From the NCBI GenBank assembly GCA_965243775.1, contig CBDEWF010000019.1:1-64000 (forward strand): 64,000 bases of DNA, given 5' to 3'. The notes under the pieces were generated by a model, which searched no databases, was not told the origin of the DNA, and saw only the letters and a program-made list of their open reading frames with translations. Shown one piece after another: positions 27,105-35,936 of this stretch (the first letter of the stretch is position 1; each line of letters begins with the position of its first letter). The DNA is from Sansalvadorimonas sp965243775. Its GTDB lineage: Bacteria; Pseudomonadota; Gammaproteobacteria; Pseudomonadales; Endozoicomonadaceae. Both the position numbers and the translations under genes were made by a program.

Positions 27105-28613
27105 TCAGGCCAGCTCGTTGTACAGGTCAATCACTGACTCATTGCTGTCAACGGCCCTGGCGCTGTCATTTCTGGCTTTAGCCAGCTGGCTGAGGTACAT
27201 CTCATCCACATGGCCGGTCAGATAGTGGCCATCAAACACGGAACAATCAAACTGCTTGATAGCCGGGTTGCCCGCCTGGACCGAATCAATCAGATCTGGA
27301 AGTTCCTGGTAGAACAACCTGTCAGCACCAATCAGGCTGGCGACAGCCTGTTCACTACGGCCATGGGCTATCAACTCACTGGCCACTGGCATATCAATAC
27401 CATAAACATTGGGAAACCGGACGGCCGGTGCAGCTGAGCTGAAATAGACTTTTTTCGCCCCTGCTTCCCGAGCCATCTCAACAATCTGGCTGCATGTCGT
27501 GCCACGGACAATGGAGTCATCCACCAGCATCACATTCTTGCCCTTAAACTCAAGGGCTATGGCATTCAGTTTCTGTTTGACAGACTTTCTGCGCAAAGTC
27601 TGTCCCGGCATAATAAAGGTGCGCCCGATATAGCGGTTTTTAACAAATCCTTCCCGGTAATTCACCCCCAGATATTTGGCCATTTCCATGGCTGACGGGC
27701 GGCTACTGTCCGGTATAGGCATCACCACATCGATATCATGGTCTGCCCATTCCCGCCTGACCTTTTCAGCCAGTTTCTGGCCCATACGTAATCGGGACTT
27801 GTACACGGAAATACCATCAATAATGGAGTCAGGACGGGCAAAATAGACAAACTCAAAGATGCAGGGATTAAGCCTGCTGCCATTGCTGCAGACCCGGGTA
27901 TGCACCTTGCCACCGCTGTCGATCAGGATGGCTTCACCTGGCTGAAGATCCCTGACCGGCTCGAAACCCAAAGCACTCAGGGCGACGGACTCCGAAGCGA
28001 TCATATACTCATAACCCTGTCCAGCCTTGCGCCTGCCGTAAATCAAAGGCCGAATCCCGTGGGGATCTCGAAACCCAACCAGGCCATAGCCATTGACCAG
28101 GGCAATCACCGCATAGCCTCCCTCACAGCGCTGATAGACACGATTCATAGCGGAAAACAGATGATCAGGCTCCAAAGTGTGCTGCCCGAGTTTCTGCAGC
28201 TCATGGGCAAAGACATTGAGCAGGATTTCCGAGTCAGAACTGGTATTGATATGACGCAGCTCTGAGCGAAACAGATCCTCCTTGATAGCACAGGCGTTGG
28301 TCAGATTACCGTTGTGGGCAAGAGCAATACCGTAGGGAGAGTTGACGTAGAAAGGCTGAGCCTCAGCAGAGCTTGAACTGCCCGCAGTGGGATAACGGAC
28401 ATGACCAATGCCGATATTGCCCGGAAGAGATTTCATATGGCGGGTGTGAAACACATCCCGAACCAGCCCGTTATCCTTACGCAGATGAAACCTGTTCTCA
28501 TGACAGGTTACGATACCTGCAGCATCCTGCCCTCTGTGCTGTAAAACAGTCAGGGCATCATATAGGGTCTGGTTAATCGGATCATGGGCGTAAATCCCGA
28601 CAATTCCGCACAT
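27105..28613 (-). CDS. purF: Amidophosphoribosyltransferase
   Basis: First committed enzyme of purine synthesis; it makes phosphoribosylamine from PRPP and glutamine. It has 502 residues, the normal length. The catalytic cysteine is Cys2 in MCGIVGIYAHDP, exposed after removal of Met. The glutaminase domain has HVRYPTAGSSS-like and AHNGNLTNA motifs. The phosphoribosyltransferase PRPP loop is MLVDDSIVRGTTCSQIVEMA. It lies downstream of cvpA and upstream of metZ, as in many gammaproteobacteria. Confidence 0.96.
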   Translation of the reverse strand: MCGIVGIYAHDPINQTLYDALTVLQHRGQDAAGIVTCHENRFHLRKDNGLVRDVFHTRHMKSLPGNIGIGHVRYPTAGSSSSAEAQPFYVNSPYGIALAHNGNLTNACAIKEDLFRSELRHINTSSDSEILLNVFAHELQKLGQHTLEPDHLFSAMNRVYQRCEGGYAVIALVNGYGLVGFRDPHGIRPLIYGRRKAGQGYEYMIASESVALSALGFEPVRDLQPGEAILIDSGGKVHTRVCSNGSRLNPCIFEFVYFARPDSIIDGISVYKSRLRMGQKLAEKVRREWADHDIDVVMPIPDSSRPSAMEMAKYLGVNYREGFVKNRYIGRTFIMPGQTLRRKSVKQKLNAIALEFKGKNVMLVDDSIVRGTTCSQIVEMAREAGAKKVYFSSAAPAVRFPNVYGIDMPVASELIAHGRSEQAVASLIGADRLFYQELPDLIDSVQAGNPAIKQFDCSVFDGHYLTGHVDEMYLSQLAKARNDSARAVDSNESVIDLYNELA

Positions 28614-28727
28614 GGGTTCACTTACCTCTTTCAGCTAACTGGCTGTTTTATTTATAATTTTATGGCGAGGTCGCGATAAGCCACCTCAACCTTTTATGCC
28701 AGAGGACCGGCAAAACCCTCGACCACC

Positions 28728-29219
28728 TCAACCAAACAAGGGTGCCAAAGTGTCCACTGCCAGTCGCTTGACCCATTCAGACACACCAACAAAGTGCGGT
28801 ACCAGGGTTGAGCTGCTCCACCACTCGTCCTGTTCAACGGGAAGATAGTGCGCCAGCCCAACAATCATGGTGACAAGAAGAACCCCGCGCAGGGCACCAA
28901 AAATCATTCCCAGTGCCCGATCAGTTCCAGTCAGCCCGGTAGCTTCAACCAGCTTGCCGATGACCGCATTGATAAGGCCACCGGTCAGCAGGGTTGCCAC
29001 AAACAGCAGCGCTGCCGCAGCCATCACCCGCAGGGAGGGCGTGGCTATGTATTCCTCAAACATCAGGGCCAGACTACCGGCAAAAAGCCATGAAATGATA
29101 GCAGCCGCAATCCATGTCATCAGTGATAGTACTTCCTTGAAAAAGCCCCGGGAAAGGCTGATCAGTGCTGATATCACAATAATGGCGACGATGGTCCAAT
29201 CCACCCAAGTCAAACTCAT
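28728..29219 (-). CDS. cvpA: CvpA family inner-membrane protein
   Basis: Membrane protein required for colicin V production in E. coli and linked to envelope stress; its mechanism is unclear. It has 163 residues with four hydrophobic segments, beginning MSLTWVDWTIVAIIVISALI, the family's standard opening, followed by SRGFFKEVLSLMTWIAAAII. The conserved DRALGMIFGALRGVLLV is present. It sits directly upstream of purF, the usual place. Confidence 0.93.
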   Translation of the reverse strand: MSLTWVDWTIVAIIVISALISLSRGFFKEVLSLMTWIAAAIISWLFAGSLALMFEEYIATPSLRVMAAAALLFVATLLTGGLINAVIGKLVEATGLTGTDRALGMIFGALRGVLLVTMIVGLAHYLPVEQDEWWSSSTLVPHFVGVSEWVKRLAVDTLAPLFG

Positions 29220-29317
29220 AAGACTTCCATAGTCAGCATTGCAACAGGGACGATGATTCTAACAGCAATCGCCTGCAAACAGCCATGAGCGGAAAACAGC
29301 CAGACAAAAAAACGGCC

Positions 29318-29821
29318 TCAGGGACGGAAACGTACTGCAATCCCTTTCAGCTTGAGCTGCTGATCAATCTCCTTACGCAGTTTAAGAAGCTTTTCCTTGC
29401 GCAGTTCCGGTCCAACATAGACCCGGTACAGAGTCTTGCCACTGCCGCTGGTTCCCTCACGAGTATAGGTACGGTAGCCGCTGTCACGGAGCTTATCCTG
29501 CAGCTGCCAGGCATTTTCCTGTTTGGAAAAAGCTGCCAGCTGTAGAGTCCAGCTAACCGGTATCCCCTGCTTATCCAGAGTCGGCTTGCTATCGCCAGCC
29601 GCCGGTGGCAGTTCAAAATCAGCGGGGTCTTCCGGTACCACCATGGGCTCATTAAGTACCCCGATAGTATCGGGTACATCCATAGCCGGTGGCGGTTCTG
29701 GAATCACAACCGCCAACTCCTCATTAGGCATATTCCTGCCAAAAAACAGCGGATAGAGGATAACCGCAGCGGCAATGAGAACCAGCCCCCCAACCAATCG
29801 CTGTTTTCGCTTCTGCTCCAT
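29318..29821 (-). CDS. dedD: SPOR-domain cell-division protein DedD-like
   Basis: Bitopic inner-membrane protein whose C-terminal SPOR domain binds septal peptidoglycan. It has 167 residues. The N terminus is a short basic cytoplasmic segment MEQKRKQRLVGG followed by one membrane helix (LVLIAAAVILYPLFFG). A proline-rich periplasmic linker runs to about residue 90, then the SPOR domain begins at SWTLQLAAFSKQENAWQLQD and ends with RVYVGPELRKEKLLKLRKEI. The ATG at 29821 is preferred over an upstream start at 29902, which lacks similarity and overlaps folC. It is placed between folC and cvpA, the conserved position of DedD. Confidence 0.9.
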   Translation of the reverse strand: MEQKRKQRLVGGLVLIAAAVILYPLFFGRNMPNEELAVVIPEPPPAMDVPDTIGVLNEPMVVPEDPADFELPPAAGDSKPTLDKQGIPVSWTLQLAAFSKQENAWQLQDKLRDSGYRTYTREGTSGSGKTLYRVYVGPELRKEKLLKLRKEIDQQLKLKGIAVRFRP

Positions 29822-29870
29822 GCCCTCCCCCCCCAACAGTCCGAATAGAGAAATATTACCCGGAAACAAG

Positions 29871-31193
29871 TTATTGCACATCTGCGGGCTGGCTCTCCGC
29901 AAGCTGCTTCAGATGGGCCAGTGATTCCGCAACAGTATGGAAAGACCCCAGTACTACCAGAGTCTCACCCTCACCCGCCTGTTCAAGTGCGGTACTCAGG
30001 GCTTGAGGCACAGACCCATGGCAGGTTGCGGACTGACCGTGACGTGCCAGTTCGACAGACAGTTCTTCCCCGCTGCGGGCCCGGGCCTTATAGCTAACAC
30101 TGGCAACATGCCAGTGACGAAAGCTGCTGGCAAGAGGTTCTACCACTCCCTGCATATCCTTGTCATTCAGCATGCCGAGCACAGCAGTAGTCTTGTCAGC
30201 ACCGAATACTCTGACCTGATCCGCCAGATAGCGAGCCGCCTGGGGATTATGGGCCACATCCAGAATGACAGAAACCCTGTTTCCCCGGTTGTTTGTAAAA
30301 GTCATACGCTGGCAACGGCCAGCCAGGGCTGCTTTGGCAAACCCTTCTCGAATCTGCTGATCGGTTAACTCAGGAAACACCCAGACAAGGGCTTGCAGAG
30401 CACAGGCAGCACTGGTCAGGGGCAGTGAGGGAACGGGAAGATGCTTGATCTCTCTGGGCTGACAACCTTCACATTTGCCGGAAAAGAGCATCTCACCATC
30501 AACCTGCACAAGTGAGAATGCTGTTCCATTTCTCAGCTCAACTGCCTGAATTTCATTAATATAATCAATCAGGGTGCTGGCAGGCTGAGTTTCACCACAG
30601 ATAGCTGGACGTCCAGAGCGGAAGATGCCGGCTTTTTCCCGGGCTATCAGCTCAATTGTACCCCCCAGCCAGTCCTGGTGATCCAGGTCAACAGTCGTGA
30701 CCACAGAGGCATCGGCATCAACAATATTAACCGCATCCAGGCGCCCCCCCAGACCAACTTCAAGCAGAATTACATCCACCTTTCCCTGGATAAAAATATC
30801 CAGGGCTGCCAGAAAGCCAAACTCGTAGTAACTGAGGAAGGTGTCTCCCCGCAACTCTTCAATGCGGGTAAAAGCCGTACAGATAGCCGGATCAGATACC
30901 ATCTCACAATTAATACGAATACGTTCGTTGTAATCGAGAAGATGAGGTGAGGTCCAGGCCCCGGCACGAACACCTGCAGCTTTGAGAATGGCGGAAAGAT
31001 AGGCAATGGTACTGCCCTTGCCATTGGTTCCAGCCACGGTAATGACCCGGACAGAACGCTGTGGTGTAAAAAAGTCAGGAGGGAGAAGCTTACGGGCTAC
31101 GGTATCAGCCCGGTCAAGCCCGAGCATCATCTGATGCTCAGGCCGCCGGGCTTCAAGAAAGGCCAGCCAGGAGGCAAGACTGTCAAAGTTCAT
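29871..31193 (-). CDS. folC: Dihydrofolate synthase / folylpolyglutamate synthase
   Basis: Mur-ligase-fold enzyme that adds glutamate to dihydropteroate and to folates. It has about 440 residues. The ATP loop is VAGTNGKGSTIAYLSAILKA, the folate-loop region is GVRAGAWTSPHLLDYNERIR, and the metal-binding block is VILLEVGLGGRLDAVNIVDA. The C-terminal domain contains VILDVAHNPQAARYLADQVR. An ATG at 31193 is preferred over the GTG one codon upstream. It lies between accD and dedD as in related genomes. Confidence 0.95.
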   Translation of the reverse strand: MNFDSLASWLAFLEARRPEHQMMLGLDRADTVARKLLPPDFFTPQRSVRVITVAGTNGKGSTIAYLSAILKAAGVRAGAWTSPHLLDYNERIRINCEMVSDPAICTAFTRIEELRGDTFLSYYEFGFLAALDIFIQGKVDVILLEVGLGGRLDAVNIVDADASVVTTVDLDHQDWLGGTIELIAREKAGIFRSGRPAICGETQPASTLIDYINEIQAVELRNGTAFSLVQVDGEMLFSGKCEGCQPREIKHLPVPSLPLTSAACALQALVWVFPELTDQQIREGFAKAALAGRCQRMTFTNNRGNRVSVILDVAHNPQAARYLADQVRVFGADKTTAVLGMLNDKDMQGVVEPLASSFRHWHVASVSYKARARSGEELSVELARHGQSATCHGSVPQALSTALEQAGEGETLVVLGSFHTVAESLAHLKQLAESQPADVQ

Positions 31194-31282
31194 CACTACA
31201 CTGCTGTTCTGTTTAAACTGAACACGTTAACTACAGTGAAAACCTTTTAATTTCAAGAGATTCCAGATGATTTTACAGAATC

Positions 31283-32218
31283 CTATTCAGCACTGGCTTC
31301 AGCAGACAACTCTGTATCAGCAGCCCCGGCCAGCCCGGTTTCACCAAGGTGTTGAGCACCAAGATGCTTAGCCATTCGGGTCAGACAGCGAGCCAGGGTA
31401 TCTTTCATCTGGTGACGGTGAACAATCATATCGATCTGTCCATGTTCCAGCAGAAACTCACTACGCTGGAATCCTTCCGGCAGTTTTTCCCGCACAGTCT
31501 GCTCAATAACCCGGGGACCGGCAAAACCGATCAGAGCTCTGGGCTCAGCGATGTTCAGATCACCCAACATCGCCAGACTGGCAGAGACACCGCCATAGAC
31601 CGGATCAGTCAGCACAGAGATAAACGGAATACCCGCCTGTTTCATACGCTCCAGTACCGCACTGGTACGGGCCATCTGCATCAGGGAGAACAGAGCTTCC
31701 TGCATACGGGCGCCACCACTGGCAGAGAAGCACACCAGAGGAATCTTGTGTTCAAGGCAGTATTCACCCGCACGAACAAATTTCTCGCCGACCACTGTGC
31801 CCATGGAACCGCCCATAAAGGCAAATTCAAAGGCCACTGCTACCAGAGGCACATTATGCATGGCACCGCGCATGCACACCAAAGCATCCTTTTCGCCGGT
31901 GGCTTTCTGGGCCTGGCTCAAGCGATCCTTGTACTTCTTGCTGTCACGGAACTTCAATCTATCAACCGGTTCCAGATTAGCGAACAGCTCTTCCCTGCTA
32001 TCTTCATCCAGAATGCGCTCCAGGCGCAATCTGGCGGGAATACGCATATGGTGTTCACACTTGGGACATACATCCTGATTGCGTTCAAGCTCTGGACGGT
32101 ACAGAACCGACTCACACTTGATACACTTTTTCCACAAACCTTCCGGCACACTGCTTTTTCCCGGCTTGGTGCTGCGGGACAGGGACGGAACGAGTTTATC
32201 AAGCCAACTGCCACTCAT
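31283..32218 (-). CDS. accD: Acetyl-CoA carboxylase carboxyltransferase subunit beta
   Basis: Beta half of the carboxyltransferase that makes malonyl-CoA for fatty-acid synthesis. It has 311 residues. An N-terminal zinc ribbon has the pattern C-x2-C-x15-C-x2-C (CIKC to CPKC, about residues 33-55). The crotonase-like core includes GARMQEALFSLMQMARTSAV and SVLTDPVYGGVSASLAMLGD, followed by IGFAGPRVIEQTVREKLPEG. The C-terminal tail is alanine/glutamate-rich. It sits between trpA and folC, the common arrangement. Confidence 0.96.
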   Translation of the reverse strand: MSGSWLDKLVPSLSRSTKPGKSSVPEGLWKKCIKCESVLYRPELERNQDVCPKCEHHMRIPARLRLERILDEDSREELFANLEPVDRLKFRDSKKYKDRLSQAQKATGEKDALVCMRGAMHNVPLVAVAFEFAFMGGSMGTVVGEKFVRAGEYCLEHKIPLVCFSASGGARMQEALFSLMQMARTSAVLERMKQAGIPFISVLTDPVYGGVSASLAMLGDLNIAEPRALIGFAGPRVIEQTVREKLPEGFQRSEFLLEHGQIDMIVHRHQMKDTLARCLTRMAKHLGAQHLGETGLAGAADTELSAEASAE

Positions 32219-32263
32219 GACAAATTCCTGTTTATCATCGCCTGACTAATCTTGTCTCAGCGA

Positions 32264-33082
32264 TCACTGATCCATGGCTGTACGCATCTCTGCAAGCCGA
32301 GCCTTGATTGCGGCCTTGGCAGCTTCCAGATCTTCATGGGCGGCCAGCTCTTTCACCAGCGCAGTACCCACGATCACCGCATCAGCCACCTTACTGATTG
32401 CTGCTGCGGACGCACCATCACGAATGCCAAATCCGACACATACCGGTAACCGGGTATAGCCTTTGATATGCTCAACCCGGCGCTGAACCTCATTGACATC
32501 AAGGTTACCGGCCCCGGTCACTCCCTTGAGTGACACGTAATAGACATAACCACTGGCTGCCTCACAGATACCGGATATACGCTCATCCGCTGTGTTCGGA
32601 GACAGCAGAAAAACGGCATCCAACCCATACCTGCGCAGGGGCTGCAGCATGTCATCAGCATCTTCCGGAGGGATATCAACGGCCAGCAGGCCATCAACAC
32701 CTGCTTCGGACGCCCTCCGGGCAAATGTTTCATAGCCCATGATTTCGATAGGATTGAGGTATCCCATCAGGGCAATAGGTGTGACATTATCCTTTTTCCG
32801 GAACTCTTCCACCATTAACAGTACGTCAGCGAGTGTAACACCCTGTGACACAGCGCGCTGATGGGCCAGTTCTATCACCGGTCCGTCAGCGACTGGATCA
32901 GAAAAAGGAATGCCGAGCTCAATAATATCAGCTCCCGCTTCAACCATGGCATGCAGCAAAGACACTGTGGCCTGAGGGCTGGGATCTCCGGCAGTGACAT
33001 AGGGTATCAGGCCTTTGCGGCCTTCACTGCGCAGACGTGCAAAACATGCATCAATACGGCTTTTATTCTGTTCTGTAGTCAT
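32264..33082 (-). CDS. trpA: Tryptophan synthase alpha chain
   Basis: Cleaves indole-3-glycerol phosphate and passes indole to TrpB. It has 272 residues from the ATG at 33082 (MTTEQNKSRIDACFARLRSE). The catalytic glutamate is in ADIIELGIPFSDPVADGPVI and the aspartate is in PEDADD, close to the usual VADLP region. The phosphate-binding part is VCVGFGIRDGASAAAISKVA. It starts 10 bases after the trpB stop. A longer frame to 33145 overlaps trpB and is not needed. Confidence 0.95.
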   Translation of the reverse strand: MTTEQNKSRIDACFARLRSEGRKGLIPYVTAGDPSPQATVSLLHAMVEAGADIIELGIPFSDPVADGPVIELAHQRAVSQGVTLADVLLMVEEFRKKDNVTPIALMGYLNPIEIMGYETFARRASEAGVDGLLAVDIPPEDADDMLQPLRRYGLDAVFLLSPNTADERISGICEAASGYVYYVSLKGVTGAGNLDVNEVQRRVEHIKGYTRLPVCVGFGIRDGASAAAISKVADAVIVGTALVKELAAHEDLEAAKAAIKARLAEMRTAMDQ

Positions 33083-33092
33083 GTCTGCCCCC

Positions 33093-34310
33093 TTACAGTG
33101 TGATGCCATGGATGGCGGCAACTGTATGCATATCTTTGTCACCACGTCCGGACAGGTTAACGATAATGCTCTGATCCGGATTCATGGTCGGAGCCAGTTT
33201 GCAGGCATAGGCCAGAGCATGACTGCTCTCGAGGGCTGGAATGATACCTTCATAGCGGGTCAGGTCATGAAACGCCTGCAACGCTTCATCATCTGTTGCG
33301 TAAGGATATTCAGCCCGGCCCATCTCCCGTAACCAGGCATGTTCCGGTCCTACACTGGGATAATCAAGCCCTGCTGAGATAGAGTGGCTCTCGATAATCT
33401 GCCCTGCATCATCACACATGATATGGGTCCGGTTGCCCTGATAAACCCCTTTGCGTCCATCACTGAAGCGTGCGGCATGTTTACCAGACTCAATACCCTG
33501 TCCACCAGCTTCCACGCCATAAAGTTTGATCTCTTTATCTTCGACAAAGGGATAGAAAAGCCCCATGGCATTGGAGCCACCACCAACACACGCAATCAGG
33601 GCATCGGGCAGCTTACCGGTCATATCGAGAATCTGACGGCGGGCTTCCCGCCCGATAATGCTCTGGAAAGTTCTGACCATCCTGGGATAAGGGTCAGGCC
33701 CAACAACAGTACCCAGCAGATAGAAGGTGTCATCAACATTGCTGACCCAGTCCCGCAGGGCCGCATTAACGGCATCTTTCAATGTTTTGGAACCGTTTTC
33801 CACAGGAACAACGGTGGCACCCAGCAATTTCATCCGATAGACATTGGCTGCTTGACGCTGGACATCCTTGGCCCCCATATAGACAACACATTCCAGACCC
33901 AGCCGTGCAGCCACCGTTGCAGTGGCCACACCGTGCTGGCCGGCACCGGTTTCCGCAATAATGCGTGTTTTACCCATGCGCCTGGCAAGAAGAATCTGAC
34001 CAACGGCATGATTGATTTTATGGGCACCAGTGTGGTTGAGGTCTTCACGTTTGAGGTAGATCTGTGCCCCGCCAAGCTCACGGGACCATCGCTGCGCATG
34101 ATACAGAGGAGAAGGACGGCCAACGTAGTGGGCCAGATCCTTATCAAATTCCTCCAAAAATTCCGGATCTTCAATATATGTTTCAAACGCTTCCTTCAGC
34201 TCCTGCACAGCAGGAACCAGCGTTTCCGGAATAAAACGACCACCATAGACCCCGAAGAAGCCTCGCTCATCGGGCTGACAGTATCTCTGCTCAGCTTTGT
34301 TATCGGACAT
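33093..34310 (-). CDS. trpB: Tryptophan synthase beta chain
   Basis: Condenses indole and serine to tryptophan using pyridoxal phosphate. It has 405 residues. The cofactor lysine is in NHTGAHKINHAVGQ, and the glycine-rich phosphate loop is CVGGGSNAMGLFYPF. The C-terminal region is SGRGDKDMHTVAAI. The gene overlaps the end of trpF by 11 bases and is followed by trpA, so trpF-trpB-trpA are translated together. In Pseudomonas trpBA lies elsewhere, so its place here next to trpF and before accD is a difference worth noting. Confidence 0.96.
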   Translation of the reverse strand: MSDNKAEQRYCQPDERGFFGVYGGRFIPETLVPAVQELKEAFETYIEDPEFLEEFDKDLAHYVGRPSPLYHAQRWSRELGGAQIYLKREDLNHTGAHKINHAVGQILLARRMGKTRIIAETGAGQHGVATATVAARLGLECVVYMGAKDVQRQAANVYRMKLLGATVVPVENGSKTLKDAVNAALRDWVSNVDDTFYLLGTVVGPDPYPRMVRTFQSIIGREARRQILDMTGKLPDALIACVGGGSNAMGLFYPFVEDKEIKLYGVEAGGQGIESGKHAARFSDGRKGVYQGNRTHIMCDDAGQIIESHSISAGLDYPSVGPEHAWLREMGRAEYPYATDDEALQAFHDLTRYEGIIPALESSHALAYACKLAPTMNPDQSIIVNLSGRGDKDMHTVAAIHGITL

Positions 34311-35019
34311 TATTGACCTCTTGCATAAACCCTCGAATCAAGGTTTCGTCTTTTACTCCCCGTGAACTCTCAACGCCGCTCGAAACGTCAACAGCCCAAG
34401 GCTGAATCGTGACTACTGCATCAGCCACATTATCCACTGTCAGTCCGCCGGCCAGCACCAGAGGCTGCTCCAAGTGTGATGGGAACCTGTCCCAGTCAAA
34501 AGTCTCACCAGTTCCCCCATAAACACCGGGGGTAAATGAGTCCAGCAGAAAACCATAAGCATCAGGCCAGCTCTTTAGTTTTTCACTGACATCCATGTTA
34601 TTTTTTACTCGTACCGCCTTCAGCCAAGGAAGGTTCCAGCGGGTGCAGAACCTGTTATCTTCATCACCATGGAACTGTAAGACATCCAGCTCCACATGGG
34701 TCAGAATATCTTCGATGTAATCCGGCTCCGGATTGACAAACACCCCCACCCTGGTAACTCGTCCGGCTACCGCCTCAGATAACTGACGACCTTCTTCCCT
34801 GGAGAGATGCCTTGGGCTTGGCTGATAAAACATCAGACCCACGGCATCTGCTCCACAATCAGCGGCCAGTACAGCATGCTCAGGCTGGCGCAGACCACAG
34901 ATTTTTACCCGGGTTTTTTCCCCACTCTCAAACAACACAGGTTTCCCCCCCAGCTCATTCAGCCCATACCCAGTATTGTCAGCCATACCCGGGACAGTAG
35001 CTTCACACCTCTGATTCAT
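34300..35019 (-). CDS. trpF: Phosphoribosylanthranilate isomerase
   Basis: Third step of the tryptophan branch, an Amadori rearrangement in a TIM barrel. The catalytic cysteine is in RVKICGLRQPEHAV and the aspartate is in AYGFLLDSFTPGVYGGTGET. Family proteins usually begin near RVKICG, so the reading from 35019 (239 residues) has an N-terminal extension of about 35 residues; ATG 34986 is an alternative start. The first ATG overlaps the truA stop by four bases (ATGA), which suggests coupling and favours the long form. The 3' end overlaps trpB. Confidence 0.93.
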   Translation of the reverse strand: MNQRCEATVPGMADNTGYGLNELGGKPVLFESGEKTRVKICGLRQPEHAVLAADCGADAVGLMFYQPSPRHLSREEGRQLSEAVAGRVTRVGVFVNPEPDYIEDILTHVELDVLQFHGDEDNRFCTRWNLPWLKAVRVKNNMDVSEKLKSWPDAYGFLLDSFTPGVYGGTGETFDWDRFPSHLEQPLVLAGGLTVDNVADAVVTIQPWAVDVSSGVESSRGVKDETLIRGFMQEVNNVR

Positions 35020-35864
35020 ACCACCGGGATCATTAAAGGCCCGATAAAAGATGGACCCAGCGGCTCATCCGGCAAATCAAACTCTGCCGGATATTTTACA
35101 TCAACAAAGTACAGTCCCCATGGGGGAGCAGTAACACCTCCGACACTTCGGTCACGGGCTTCAAGAACCTCCTGCGCCCATTCTGGCTCCCTTTTACCAC
35201 ACCCAATTGCCATCAAAACCCCGGCAATATTGCGGATCATATGATGCAGGAAGGCATTAGCCTTAACATCCAGAACGATCAGGTCACCAAAACGGTGAAT
35301 CTCCAGGTGCTGAATAGTGCGGACAGGGTTCTTCGCCTGACACTGCACAGCCCGGTAGGAGGTGAAGTCATGCTCCCCAATCAGAAACCTGGCAGCAGCA
35401 CGCATCCGCTCAACATCCAGCGGACGATAGTTCCATGTCACTCCACGACTGAGGTGTGCCGGCCGGATCGGGTTATTGTATATCACGTAGCGATACCGTC
35501 TTGCCAGCGCCGAAAAACGGGCATGAAAATCTACTGAGACAGGTTTCACCCAGCGCATGGCTATGGTATCCGGAAGATTGGTATTACAGCCATAGACCCA
35601 GCCACGCTCACTGCGCACTGAGGTGGTATCAAAGTGAATAATCTGACGACTGCCGTGTACACCGGCATCGGTTCGGCCAGCACAAATCACACTGACGGGA
35701 TGATTGGCAACTTTGCTGAGAGCTTTTTCCACGGATGCCTGGATAGTCGGCAACCCTGACTTCAGGCTCTGCCAGCCATGGAAGGTAGATCCATCATATT
35801 CGACACAGGCAGCAAACCGGTAACTTTCCGGCCCTCCAGATAATACCTCGGACTTTCGGCTCAT
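35016..35864 (-). CDS. truA: tRNA pseudouridine synthase A
   Basis: Makes pseudouridine at positions 38-40 of tRNA anticodon stems. It has 282 residues. The catalytic aspartate is in CAGRTDAGVHGSRQIIHFDT. Other conserved parts are the start FAACVEYDGSTFHGWQ and FLHHMIRNIAGVLMAIGCGK. It overlaps trpF by four bases and lies downstream of the fimV terminator. The order fimV-truA-trpF is conserved in pseudomonads and relatives. Confidence 0.95.
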   Translation of the reverse strand: MSRKSEVLSGGPESYRFAACVEYDGSTFHGWQSLKSGLPTIQASVEKALSKVANHPVSVICAGRTDAGVHGSRQIIHFDTTSVRSERGWVYGCNTNLPDTIAMRWVKPVSVDFHARFSALARRYRYVIYNNPIRPAHLSRGVTWNYRPLDVERMRAAARFLIGEHDFTSYRAVQCQAKNPVRTIQHLEIHRFGDLIVLDVKANAFLHHMIRNIAGVLMAIGCGKREPEWAQEVLEARDRSVGGVTAPPWGLYFVDVKYPAEFDLPDEPLGPSFIGPLMIPVV

Positions 35865-35880
35865 GGATTCTCAGCAAAAC

Positions 35881-35915
35881 AGAAAAAGAAAAGGCCGGGA
35901 TAATACCGACCTTTC
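35881..35915 (-). terminator. Rho-independent terminator after fimV
   Basis: On the minus strand AAGGTCGG pairs with CCGGCCTT (35906-35913 with 35891-35898, one wobble) around a seven-base loop. It is followed by a T-rich run (TTCTTTTTCT). It separates fimV from truA. Confidence 0.7.
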
Positions 35916-35936
35916 TTAAACGGGGCAAAAAAGCTG

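Noticed and set aside
31349..32245. 298-codon plus-strand open frame opposite accD
   Set aside because: Shadow of the conserved accD gene.
33384..34316. 310-codon plus-strand open frame opposite trpB
   Set aside because: Shadow of trpB; composition reflects the opposite strand.
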